Source: Hydractinia symbiolongicarpus (Eukaryota; Cnidaria; Hydrozoa; Anthoathecata; Hydractiniidae). Taken from it: a stretch of 64,000 bases of DNA. Location of the stretch: NCBI RefSeq assembly GCF_029227915.1, contig NC_079883.1, positions 15,252,001 to 15,316,000 of the forward strand. Reading direction: 5' to 3'. The translations under genes and the position numbers were made by a program. A model generated the notes under the pieces. It searched no databases, was not told where the DNA came from, and was given only the letters and a program-made list of their open reading frames with translations. Below are positions 1 to 9,661 of this stretch, piece after piece (position 1 is the first letter of the stretch; every line of letters begins with the position of its first letter).

Positions 1-1585
1 ATCATTTTCGTCCTTTTTACCATTTTCAACAAACGCATCACCATCTGGTAAATCACTAAAAATAAAGTTTTTATGTATAAAAAAGGTGCATAAGACTAAA
101 TTTCTGAATATTTGAGTTTTTAATCTTTAATTTGAGCAATATTAAAATAGAAAATGTGTACACATTTCCTTTAGAAGTATAATAATAGATTTTAAGGTTT
201 TAGATGAGAGTATTTTAGTATTTTTAAGTCCCTTTCTTACCAGCAGTGTCTCAACTGAGTGTTAAATCTGAGGATTAACCACATTGGCAAAAGTTACAAA
301 ATTAGTTTTTATAATTCAAACTATACAATTTAATAAAACATTTTGTTTCCTTGAGTGTTTGAATTATAGACACCCTAAATTCAAGTATCAAAAGAAACAT
401 CATCTAACAAAACGTGAGTATTTAACACAAAAGCCATTACCTATATTTAACTTTTTTATTGATAAACATATGAACCATATTAGAGTCATGAACAGCACCC
501 AACTGAACTAAACTTATCCAGCTCTGCCAGCTTGTCATTTTGTATTTAACATATTTGTATATCAAACGATAACTGAATATATTTAAAATCAAAAAGTGTG
601 TAAAACAACTAACAGCATTTGTATAATATTTAACATGATATATCAACTTTGTATTTGCAGTTTTCAACCTGATGAAGCGCAAAACCTTTCTTGTTGCATA
701 AACTGTCATAGAAGTGAAGAAGAATATATACTGAAGTATATAACGATAGAAGAATGTTTTCTCAGCATAAATCCTTCTTTTTAAATACCACTCCCTACGA
801 TTCTGTCGATACTGACTTCTTTGAATATGATTAACAGAAAAATGCATATTTAACTCCCTGTCCCTTTCCTCCTCATCACAAGATAAATCATCCATAAAAC
901 ATGACCCGTCAATTTTTAAAAAGCTGTTATCCTTCCATATTTTCCCTAAATTTGTAAATGATATATCATGGAAAACGCTGTCTTCTAAAGATCCATTTAC
1001 ATGTCGCTCTCTAGATATGCCCAATTTTTCATTATATGAATAATCCTTCATGGAAGTACTTCTTATACTATTAGACAAGAGTTCATCAACTTTTGTTGAT
1101 GAACTGTTAAACTCTACTTCATAGTCTTTTCTTTTTAAAATGCCATTTGTTGTAGCTGCTATTCTTGAGAGTGAAATAGGAGTAGAGGTTGTTAGTTTGT
1201 ACGTGCTTCCTACCATAACTTCATGCTCTTCTGCTGATTGAATTACTTTGCGTGTCAAAAGGGTTGAGGAACTAATATTCTTAACAGTGAACATGTCTTT
1301 CTTTGCATTGGCGCTGTATGCCTCTACAGTGGTCCCTTTTTCAAAGCTGTATTTTTTATTTAAAGCTGTTTCACGTGCAGCATTGCTAAAGCTGCAATCT
1401 TTAAGAGCGACCACTGGCGCCATATCTGGGAGAGGCAGAGTTCTAGATATTTGCTCATCTTCTTTACAGGCATTCTTTTTCGTTTCTTTATTTATTACTG
1501 TTTTTCTTCTTTTGAAATATTCTGTTTGTGGCACACCTGCAGTAGTTGAATGACTACTATATTTCCTGCCATCTCGTAATTTCAT
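1..1585 (-). CDS. Unrecognised protein with a Ser/Thr-rich N-terminus and one membrane-like segment; partial
   Basis: I do not recognise this gene. The start ATG is at 1585 on the minus strand. The first coding exon is read as 1585-669, ending at a CAG/GTTGAA donor. It joins in phase to an exon at 55-1 that follows a T-rich acceptor ending TTTTTAG and reads on with DLPDGDAFVENG in an open frame to the window edge. The first ~270 residues are polar, Ser/Thr- and Lys-rich, with no clear domain; an acidic stretch (DDLSCDEEERDRE) precedes a basic cluster (QNRREWYLKRR). Then comes a hydrophobic segment (RYILQYIFFFTSMTVYA), followed by a basic patch. Read unspliced, the frame stays open to 437, but that tail looks intronic. 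A long polar N-terminus followed by one membrane span would fit a nuclear-envelope (SUN-type) or other type II membrane protein; this is speculation, because the diagnostic C-terminus lies outside the window. Confidence 0.5.
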
Positions 1586-2140
1586 CTTCTTTTCGATTTC
1601 CTTGCTGGCTGGCTGGCTGCCTTACGCGCGGAACGACTAAATTTAAATATGTAAACAACATCATGATAATGACATGTTTGTAAATACCATATACGGGAAC
1701 TGTCGGCCTCTAAACTCGGTAAACCAAAGAAGATATGCTCAAGTGAAATTTATGTAGCAAAAACACATTGATAACGATAACATACTGTAAAAAGCACAAT
1801 ATCTCATACAATAACTTATTAAAACAATGATTTCATCCTTATTTTAAGTATTACTTTTGGTTATTAAAAAAAATGGAAATCAAATTTACTTTGCTACAAT
1901 ATCTATAAGAGCCATGTTTTTAAAATGCATAGCTCCGTTTAGCCTCCGCATTCAGACAGACGTGTATACTGTTGTGCTAGCTATCTAGCTAGCAACTTTT
2001 ATTTCAAGCTAGCCAGCTACTTATACTTTTTTTTAGCACCATGCTTCCTGTCTTTTATTATTTTTTATATTTCAAAGAGCGAAAGTTTCTATCATTTGAA
2101 CATTCTGTTTAAAATGAAAGTTGGATTAAGCGTGGTGGTT
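1586..2140. other. Intergenic, upstream of the minus-strand gene
   Basis: No coding signal is visible. The first ~50 bases upstream of the 1585 start hold a short GGCT tandem (about 1600-1615) and a small CG-richer patch (ACGCGCGGAACG), which may be 5' leader or promoter. Around 1977-2015 there are clustered GCTAGC/CTAGCTAGC palindromes. The rest is AT-rich. Confidence 0.4.
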
Positions 2141-2194
2141 GCTTTTCCCCAATCTTATATTTAAATGATCATTCTGGGGTGCTTATTTTAACTT

Positions 2195-2240
2195 CCCCAT
2201 CTTTTATTAATGAGGGTGCCAACTCTCCGGAAACGTCGCA
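2195..2240 (+). ncRNA. Degenerate hammerhead-like core, possible upstream copy of the Penelope-like terminal repeat
   Basis: The stretch TCTCCGGAAACGTCGC (2224-2239) nearly repeats TCTCCTGAAACGTCGC at 4666-4681, which lies in the 3' end of the retroelement remnant. It is preceded by TTAATGA (about 2207-2213), in the place where a hammerhead would have CUGAUGA. The helix II equivalent is poor (only GAG/CTC), so the motif is decayed. The same orientation and the ~2.4-kb spacing fit an upstream pseudo-LTR of the same element. Confidence 0.3.
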
Positions 2241-2702
2241 AAAACCATGGGGGCTGTCGGTAGACTTTTAGTGTTTTAAAAAAAATTAATATTTTGCCCG
2301 AATCAACCCGAAAAAAAAACATTTTTTAAACATTTATTATCATGCATAATATTTTTTTAATGACGAGCAGTGGTAGTGAAAGAGTCTTGTAAAAAACTGT
2401 TTTTTATATTTTTTATTGGATAAATATCTGTAATAAAATCCAACAAATAATATATTGAATTGCTCAGTGACGTATCCAGAGTTTTTTTGGGGACTACCGT
2501 TTTCTTATACACAACTTGCTTAGGTTAGTATCTCCACGAGGCACCAAGTAAGTTGGTGCCGAAGAGGAAATTTTGAGTTTTGAGGTACCTAGATCGCTTG
2601 AAAATGGCTTTGTGGCACTCAAAACAGCAAAATTTTGTACAATTATTAATTTGTACAGTTCTTCATAATAACATCATTCATTTAAATTTCCCAACAAAAT
2701 TA

Positions 2703-2772
2703 CGTCTGCAATTTTTTTGCCGACGCAACTACAGTATCTTGTATTTTACGTCGGCAATGCTGAATGCCGACG
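2703..2772. repeat. Two adjacent short hairpins with shared CGTCGGCA/TGCCGACG arms
   Basis: The first hairpin has arm CGTCTGCAA at 2703-2711 facing TTGCCGACG at 2717-2725. The second has CGTCGGCAA at 2749-2757 facing TGCCGACG at 2765-2772. The two units are ~46 bases apart and share arm sequence, so this may be a small repeated element. A separate hairpin, GGCACCA/TGGTGCC, lies near 2540-2560. Confidence 0.5.
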
Positions 2773-2988
2773 CTAATTTTAAGGGCTGATGAATCATTGA
2801 TACAAAGTTTTAATACGAATTACCAAAAAATATAATTGTGATTACCAACCTTATCCCCAGGAAATCCGTTCACTAGCCTACGTTCACAAACGTAGAGTTG
2901 GGTCTATAACATAGGCTGAAGCTATTGTTTACTCGATTTATTTTGAAGTGGCCGAGTGGGTAACGGTTATCATAAATACACCTGACTA

Positions 2989-3998
2989 ACACATCAAAAA
3001 CTTCTCAAGAAAGATCCTACAGAAGTCATCAAACGAGAAACGAGGAACATCTTAATGGAGTTGAAAAGAAAGGAATACATCGACGATAAGCAGTATTACC
3101 GACTGAAACCTTGTGACGGACCCCCTCCGCGATTTTACGGACTACCGAAAATTCTAAACAGGGAAATCCAATTCGACCAATAGTCTCTTGCACTGTATAC
3201 AACCTATCAAAATTTGTTGCTTCTATCCTCAGCAAATTTACAGCAAGTGACCACAGCAAAAACTCAAAAGAATTTTCGGAATACATCAGAGAAATAAAGA
3301 TAGCAGACGACGAATGCATGGTATCCTTTGATGTCACATCACTCTACACAAATGTTCCCATAAAAGACACCCTAAACATCATTAAAGACCTTATCGAAAA
3401 CGATGATGCATTCGGTGAAAAGACAAAGATTCCAGTACCGGATTTTCTGGGTTTGGTCGAACTTGTTCTAACCAAAACATGGTATCTGTTTAACAAGAAC
3501 TTCTACACTCAAACAGACGGAGTTGCCATGGGAGGCCCTTCATCATCAGTAGTCGCAGAAATATACATGCAAGCACACGAGACAACAGCATTAGTCACAT
3601 CAGACAGACATCCAAAGGTTTGGAAAAGATTTGTTGATGTATTTGCCATAATCAAAAGATCTCATCTAGAAGAGTTCCATGAACACATCAACGGCCTACA
3701 TCGACAAATCAAATTCACTGTTGAGCTTGAACACGATGGAAGTATCGCTTTCCTGGACACTTTGGTCAAACGCAAGAATGGTTCCATTTCAGTTTCAGTG
3801 TATCGTAAACCAACACACAATGACCAGTACCTTAACTTCGAATCAAACCATCAGAAATTTTGCAAAGAAAGTGTCATATCTTCAGTACTGAATCGTGCCA
3901 ACAGCGTAGTGAGTGACAAACAGGAGAGAAAAGAAAAAATTCGACGTGTAAGAAATGCATTAATTGCGGATACAGTCATAAAGTCATCACGCAAGTAG
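2989..3998 (+). pseudogene. Penelope-like reverse transcriptase remnant
   Basis: The fingers/palm part is recognisable. FYGLPKI sits in the first frame segment. After a one-base frameshift near 3162 come NPIRPIVSC, then motif A (VSFDVTSLYTNVP, with the first catalytic Asp) and the family-typical GVAMGGPSSSVVAE. The catalytic box that should read Y-V-D-D reads R-F-V-D-V-F at about 3627-3644, so one of the two adjacent aspartates is missing and the copy cannot be catalytically normal. FLDTLVKRKNGSISVSVYRKPTH follows in the thumb region and is well conserved. The frame ends at a stop at 3996-3998, while the downstream protein continues in another frame. Confidence 0.85.
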
Positions 3999-4510
3999 AA
4001 AATAAAATGAAGAGAAGATGCAACGGAGACAACAAGGAAACATCAGAGGATTTCATCGCATCAGCATTCCTACCCTTTGTACCAGGTACTAGCGAGATCC
4101 TTCGTCGAGTTTTAAGGCAACACAAGATCAAATGCATTCTTAACTCTAAAGACACCCTAAGAAGCACTAAACCAAAAGACAAAATAAACCTGGAAGAACA
4201 ATGCAATGTTGTTTACGAAATTGGGTGTAAAGATTGTGATGCAGTGTACATAGGCGAAACAAAAAGAAAGTTTAAGCAAGGAGTACAAAAACATATGCGC
4301 GCAGTGAGAAACGGAGATGTGAAGAAAAACGAAATTGCAGACCACAGCTGGAGCAGAAGTCATCAGTTTAATTGGGATGAGAAGAAAATCATTGACAGAG
4401 AATCCAGAACAACGGCCAGGAAGATTAAAGAAACCATCAACAGTGTACACATAAACAGCATCTTGTATCAACTTCCTGAGATTTGGTCACCAGCCCTACA
4501 GAAGAAGTAG
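3970..4510 (+). pseudogene. GIY-YIG endonuclease domain of the Penelope-like element
   Basis: This segment continues the element's polyprotein in a third frame; the last ATG-initiated stretch is 4007-4510, 167 residues. It holds the linker typical of these elements (AFLPFVPGTSEILRRVLR) and then the nuclease. The GIY-YIG signature appears as VVYEIGCKDCDAVYIGET, with the conserved Arg/Lys-rich helix after it (KRKFKQGVQKH) and the His-containing region (ADHSWSRSHQFNW). The C-terminus (PEIWSPALQKK) ends in a clean stop. In active elements this domain nicks target DNA to prime reverse transcription. This part is open, but it is separated by a frameshift from a broken reverse transcriptase. Confidence 0.8.
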
Positions 4511-4639
4511 TTACCTACATCTAGGTCCGAAAATGTTAATTACCGTAAATAACTGTAATTATCAGCTCGTTTCTGATTGGTTAATTTTTTATGAATTTCG
4601 ATCCTCTGCAATTATATAAACACATGCTCAACATCATTT

Positions 4640-4690
4640 TACTTTGCCCGATGATGGGAGAAGGATCTCCTGAAACGTCGCCTACTAAAC
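4640..4690 (+). ncRNA. Hammerhead-ribozyme-like core in the 3' repeat of the Penelope-like element
   Basis: The core reads CCGATGA (4648-4654), where the consensus is CUGANGA. It is followed by a helix II hairpin with GGAGA (4657-4661) pairing TCTCC (4666-4670) across loop AGGA, then GAAAC (4672-4676) and GTCG. The order box 1, helix II, GAAA box is that of a minimal type I hammerhead, and such motifs are known in the terminal repeats of Penelope-like elements. The U-to-C change in the first box probably weakens or abolishes cleavage. Confidence 0.5.
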
Positions 4691-4740
4691 TATCATGTTC
4701 AAGAAATGATAAACTTTCCACAGTAATATGAATACTGAAC

Positions 4741-6953
4741 AGACAAAATGAAATAATATGTTCAACAACATACTACTTAGAGCTTATATTTACTTAATTT
4801 ACTAGTCTTTTTTTCTTTGCATTTTTTTGGGATAGGAGTTTGGGATCCCATACTGGTAAACTGGTAGCAAAACTTCTCTTGATACGTCGGTGTTGCTATT
4901 TTGATAAATTTTTTGTTTTTATTTGGCAGGCAAAAGAAAGCAGTTCAATTAACTAATAATTCTTTTTAGAAGATCTAATTGGTTAAAAACTATATTCCTG
5001 CTGAAAAAATTGTAAAAAAAGCCTAGGCCACCATCAAAAATATGTTTTGTTCGTGTCCTAAAGACCCCGCAAAAATGAGTCAGTTGGTCGGGCGTATTTT
5101 TCCCCGGGATTTTCAGATGGGGGCAAAATTCGTTACCAGGACCAAAAAACAGTATAGCGCCACTCGACATCATATTCAGACCCTTTTTTCGCCGCCCTGT
5201 AAACTTGTCATGATTACCCTCAAGAAATTAATTTTTACGGGAATTAATTTTTGCAACTTTTTGTTAATTTTGGGAAAATAAGTTCTCACAAATTGTTTTT
5301 CAAATATATCTTGTTTGGATCAAAAAGTTTTTTCCAGGTTTTTTCCGACTTACCGACTCGGGTTTTTACTGCCAAACGTGAGTTGTCGGAGGACTTGAAC
5401 ATAACATATTTTTGATGGCGTTCCTATAGCAAGTCATCTATATAGTGAGAGTAAAACGACAAAATAGCACCTTCCTTCTTCTCAACAGAATTTAACAATG
5501 AGCTCACGGGCATTGCATTCCAGGCGAAATTTTGGTGGTTTTGGACGGATTCAGGTGGTTACAGACGAAAACCTTGATAAAACCCTGAAAAAACGCCAGT
5601 GGCCGCCCTCATATACAGTGCTTTCGTCAAGTTAGCACCCTCTTTTTTATTAAGTTAAAAAATAGTACATATAATGTAAAGTATTGTAACCACTCAGCTA
5701 TGGCACCACATGGTTTATTTTTTTGTTGCTGTTGCTCACATTTTTTTTTCTCATTTTTATGCTTATTCTGAAAGAGAGTTTACAATTAGCTCCCCAATAC
5801 AATGACATCTGTGTCTCTATTTTTACATCTGACAGTGAGCAATAAAGGCACGGCTGGGGAGAGATAAAAAAAAACATCAGACCAGGTTTAATTTAAGCTT
5901 CTTTAAAGGGTTTAGACCAGCCTTTTATTTTAGAGACCCTATTGCCATGCCAGGGTGGCAGAAAAAATTGAAGTATATTAAAAAAAACTACAGCCCTTGA
6001 CATAAATTAGTAAAAAGGAGGGCAAAATTTCATATAGTTCGTTTTACAAGCAATCAAGGAAGACAATTCTATGTAAGTACAATCCAAACTTGTCAACGTT
6101 CATGTCAATGTCCATGACGTCAAATGCAACAATTCTATGAAACTTTTCGGCCTGTGGAGTGAATTGTTCCATAATGCGGACATTGTAAAAAGTGCAGCTT
6201 GCATATTTTGAATGGTGTTTACTTAGCATACACTCATGCGAAAGTAAAACTTTTGCAGTCTACTGGCTGCAGATTACTGGCTAAGTTATGCTGTTTGGCC
6301 ATTTCAAGAAATATCCACAAAATGTTGCATTACATGCACCTTAAAATTGCTGCAGCACCCATTTAACACGAAAAGAGATATAAATTATCAGCTTGTTTCT
6401 AAATATGCAAAAACCACATCAAAAAATGATGCTCTATTAATTCTTTTAAAATTTTGCCCTATACTTACCACAATGAGGGTAATATTTGAACCTCTATGTT
6501 CGAGTTTGACACAAAAGGAGAGTTATAAAACCAATATAGACACATGGTCTAAGTAAATGTACCCTTCTTTGCTTATTCATGTTGCCATGTCTAAAGAGTG
6601 TTTTTATCCATGCTTTCACATATTGTGAAACACAATCAGATAACTTTACTGAAGGGGATGAAAAGTAGGAAACTATCAATTTTTCTTAATTCCCTTGTTT
6701 TATATTCTTATAGTTCTTGTGGTAACAATTTATTGCTGCCATGATTTACAAATTTTCCACAAGAGATATAACAAATGTAGTAACAATAAAAATGTTGACT
6801 AACATATGGTCCAACCATGAATGTTCAACTTTGATATGGAACATTCTAAGCATAAAATGAATAATGTGTGCAAAAATTGTGTTGAAAGACCAGATTTTGA
6901 AATGTGTTATATTGTCCTATACATTATTAATTATATATTTTTTCATATTTCAG
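4741..6953. other. Intergenic between the retroelement and ISCA2
   Basis: No supported gene. Several short open frames lack family features. An intron acceptor (TTTTTTCATATTTCAG) ends at 6953, 29 bases before the ISCA2 start codon, so ISCA2 probably has at least one upstream non-coding exon in this stretch. Confidence 0.4.
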
Positions 6954-6982
6954 GGATTATATACGATACTATTACGAAAACC

Positions 6983-7441
6983 ATGTTGGGGCAAACATTT
7001 ATGAGATTTTCAAAACTGGTGAGGCCAGTACTAAACGGATCAAAAAATTGTCAAATATTATGGAAAAAACAACGCACATCATATAGAACAGAATATTTTT
7101 CCTCTGAAAGTAAATTAACATTGAATATTGATAAAACTGCAGTGCATAGACTAAAATCCATTATTGAAAACAAGGAATTTTTGCGTGTATTTGTGGAGGG
7201 TGGTGGATGCTCTGGATTCCAATACAAGTTTGAAATTGACACAGAAATTGATGAAGATTGTGATATGATATTTGAGAAAGATGGTGTCAAAGTAGTGGCT
7301 GATGAGGAATCTGTCAAGATTTTAAATGGATCAACAGTGGAATATCATGCAGACTTGATTCGTACTGGATTTCGTGTTATAAATATTCCACAAGCAGAGA
7401 AAGGTTGTTCTTGTGGAGTTTCATTTTCCGTGAAGTTATAG
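6983..7441 (+). CDS. ISCA2: Iron-sulfur cluster assembly 2 homologue, mitochondrial
   Basis: A-type Fe-S assembly protein. In animals ISCA2 works with ISCA1 and IBA57 in mitochondria to mature [4Fe-4S] proteins. The chosen start at 6983 gives 152 residues, close to the usual ~154. The first ~45 residues are basic and Ser/Thr-rich with almost no acidic residues (MLGQTFMRFSKLVRPV...), as expected for a mitochondrial presequence. The A-type fold follows, with all three metal-binding cysteines present: C76 in GGGCSGFQYKF and C142/C144 in GCSCGVSF, ending SFSVKL exactly as in the family. The frame is open further upstream to 6821, but a splice acceptor at 6953 shows that part is intronic. The CDS is a single exon. 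A large hairpin lies 165 bases beyond the stop. Confidence 0.95.
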   Translation: MLGQTFMRFSKLVRPVLNGSKNCQILWKKQRTSYRTEYFSSESKLTLNIDKTAVHRLKSIIENKEFLRVFVEGGGCSGFQYKFEIDTEIDEDCDMIFEKDGVKVVADEESVKILNGSTVEYHADLIRTGFRVINIPQAEKGCSCGVSFSVKL

Positions 7442-7605
7442 TTTCTGTTTTTATGTTAGCACAAAAATTTTACCCTTAAAAATATGCATCTATAGTAAGG
7501 AGTAAGTTAGGGTAACATTTGTAATGTCATGTAAAATTCAGACAGAAATTACACAATTGTTGAATGCACATATTAAATTATTTAAAACACATATTATTAC
7601 ATGGT

Positions 7606-7696
7606 CATAAAAATTTGACCCCAAAATGATGTATAATACACATTAAATTACTATTCTGTGCTGTATTATACATCGTTTTGGGGTCAAATTTTTATG
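7606..7696. repeat. 35-bp near-perfect inverted repeat downstream of ISCA2
   Basis: The arm at 7606-7640 and the arm at 7662-7696 are reverse complements with a single mismatch, separated by a 21-base spacer. The arms contain TTTGACCCCAAAATGATG and its complement. The repeat could be a short MITE-like element. If transcribed in the ISCA2 3' UTR, it would fold into a long double-stranded hairpin. Confidence 0.85.
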
Positions 7697-9661
7697 TATT
7701 TAACTTCTTGAGTGTTTATTATAAGTGGATGCAGGAATTATGCAAGACATGTAAACGTAATGCTTTTTTAGAAAGCATTTCTAAAAAACTTCGTTCAACA
7801 GCAACAGTTTGTTTTTTACATTTTAGATTTGAATTACAGTCATATTCAATTGCGATACAACCTCGGTCCCAGAACACAAAAATGTAAAATATAGAAAAAT
7901 TTTTAGCTTTAAGCTAACCTCATGATGGGTAAACATTGGCATGCTTTGTTTGAAGTTACTTTTTTTAGAATTAACTTGAAAAGAGACAACCTTCTTCGCT
8001 TCGGTTTTCTTTTTTTAGTTGATAAACAACTTGTTTCCATGAGATACGCCATGCACATGGTATACCGGGGGTAAAATTAAATTATTTCGCTGTAGCATAA
8101 AAGTCAAAAAGGACCCCTGTTTTCTCATTTTGCGGCTTACTTATTATTTTAGTAAATTTTAACCTACAGCCATAAAGTGACCCATGAGTTGTGTGTCGTG
8201 GACTCACAATTTTACTCACGCAAGGGAATTTATATATAAGATACAATAAATTTTTAATATTTTTATAGCAAAATATGGTAATGTTTTTAAAATACACCAA
8301 GTTAAGCTTTATACCAGCAACAGTTTATGGAAAAATCAGAACAAACTTCAGCTGAAATGATAAGAAACTAAAAATCAGGATTTTTTTAATTATGTCAACA
8401 CCCCCCTTAGCAATTGCTGCTGCAGGTAGATTTAAGTAATAATGTACATGTATTGTCTTTAAGATGTTCGACATTGAAATTGTATTGCTGCAAAAATTGT
8501 ATTTTTGTTGTTTTAAAGTTATTGCTGTTCCCTGAAAACACCAATTACTTGTTTTTTGATATTGTAAATATTATTATTTATCTTCCTGCAGATATATATA
8601 TAAGGTTAAAATGTATTTAATAAAAAAAATAATTTCTTTACAAATTTTATATTGCTGCAGTGTTTTTTTATAAGATTGTGTTGTAGAAGTGTTTAAAAAA
8701 TGAATTGGAGTTGGTTACATGCAAAGGAACATACAATTTTTTTTTGTTGCACGTTTTCAAATAAATTAATAAATCTTAATGGAAAAGTAACTGATAATAA
8801 AAACATTATTTTTGTTTGAATGATTTAAATCATATGCCTAGTATATACAAAAAATGACATTTAAACTAAACTAGAGAGGTTGTTGAAGTTCATCCACTTT
8901 ATTCCAATGAAGGATTTAGACAGTGGTGTAAAACCAATGTTTTTACTTGGGCAAATTTATTCAAACTTACAAGTCAGGTAAAAAAAGAAATTCACACAGA
9001 TTCAATTTATGCATGAACACAATAAAAACTGCTAATAATTGCTTGAATCTATGTGTAAGTGTAATCAATATATGTGTAAACTGAAAATAATGCAGATCTA
9101 AATAAAAAATCAACCACAGGAAATTGATTATAAAAGCAAACAAGAAAGCATAATTAATATCATTGCCAGGTCTTTTTTCAGTAGCATTATGCAAGCGTAA
9201 TAAGAAAATAACACCTAAGCAATAAATCGCTCCCCCAAAATTTCAATAATTTAGACTGAGTGAGCAATATGAATAAATAGAATAAGTTTATAAGCGTATA
9301 TTTTATACCAAAATCTTTTTTATCTATTTTATCTTGTCTTTTTATATATTTTGCATATAATAAGAAAGATAACATTGATTTGCATGTGTGATGAATTGAT
9401 ATTGCTCAGCCAGACAAAATTGTGTGGAATTTGGGGGGGGGGGGGCAAATTATGGCTCTGCTAGTTTCTCATTTTTTAGAATTGGGCGAGTCTTTGTGTG
9501 AACAAGAGCAATCACTCTCCTCTTAATGATAGGCCATGTTCATACATGTTTTGTTTTTTTATGTAACTTTAGTGGGCACATGTAGAAACCTCAATATATA
9601 CACTTGCATATATTAAATAGTTTTAATATGAATAATTATTTTCTTTTATATTTAATTTAAA
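7697..9661. other. Intergenic between ISCA2 and CINP
   Basis: AT-rich with no supported gene. It contains a run of 13 G residues at 9433-9445. Several PstI-like CTGCAG and TGCTGCAG motifs recur between 8410 and 8660 without an evident repeat unit. Confidence 0.4.

Larger units (their letters stand above)
2989..4740 (+). mobile_element. 5'-truncated, inactivated Penelope-like retroelement
   Basis: Penelope-like elements encode a reverse transcriptase followed by a GIY-YIG endonuclease and carry terminal repeats, often with hammerhead ribozymes. Here the similarity begins at about 2989 (HQKLLKKDPT, then FYGLPKI), with an in-frame stop at 2983, so the N-terminal part is missing. The coding region is split over three frames: 2989 to about 3162, about 3163 to 3968, and about 3970 to 4510. 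The first break is near 3162 and the second near 3968. The non-coding tail to about 4740 contains a hammerhead-like core at 4648-4680. The element is a dead copy. Its left border could be 2989, or near 2150 if the upstream hammerhead-like motif belongs to it. Confidence 0.85.

Noticed and set aside
437-668. Unspliced C-terminal tail of the leftmost minus-strand frame
   Set aside because: A donor at 669 joins in phase to an exon at 55-1 with a good acceptor; the tail composition looks intronic.
6821-6982. Upstream extension of the ISCA2 frame to 6821
   Set aside because: The added residues are hydrophobic and AT-driven, and a strong splice acceptor at 6953 interrupts them.
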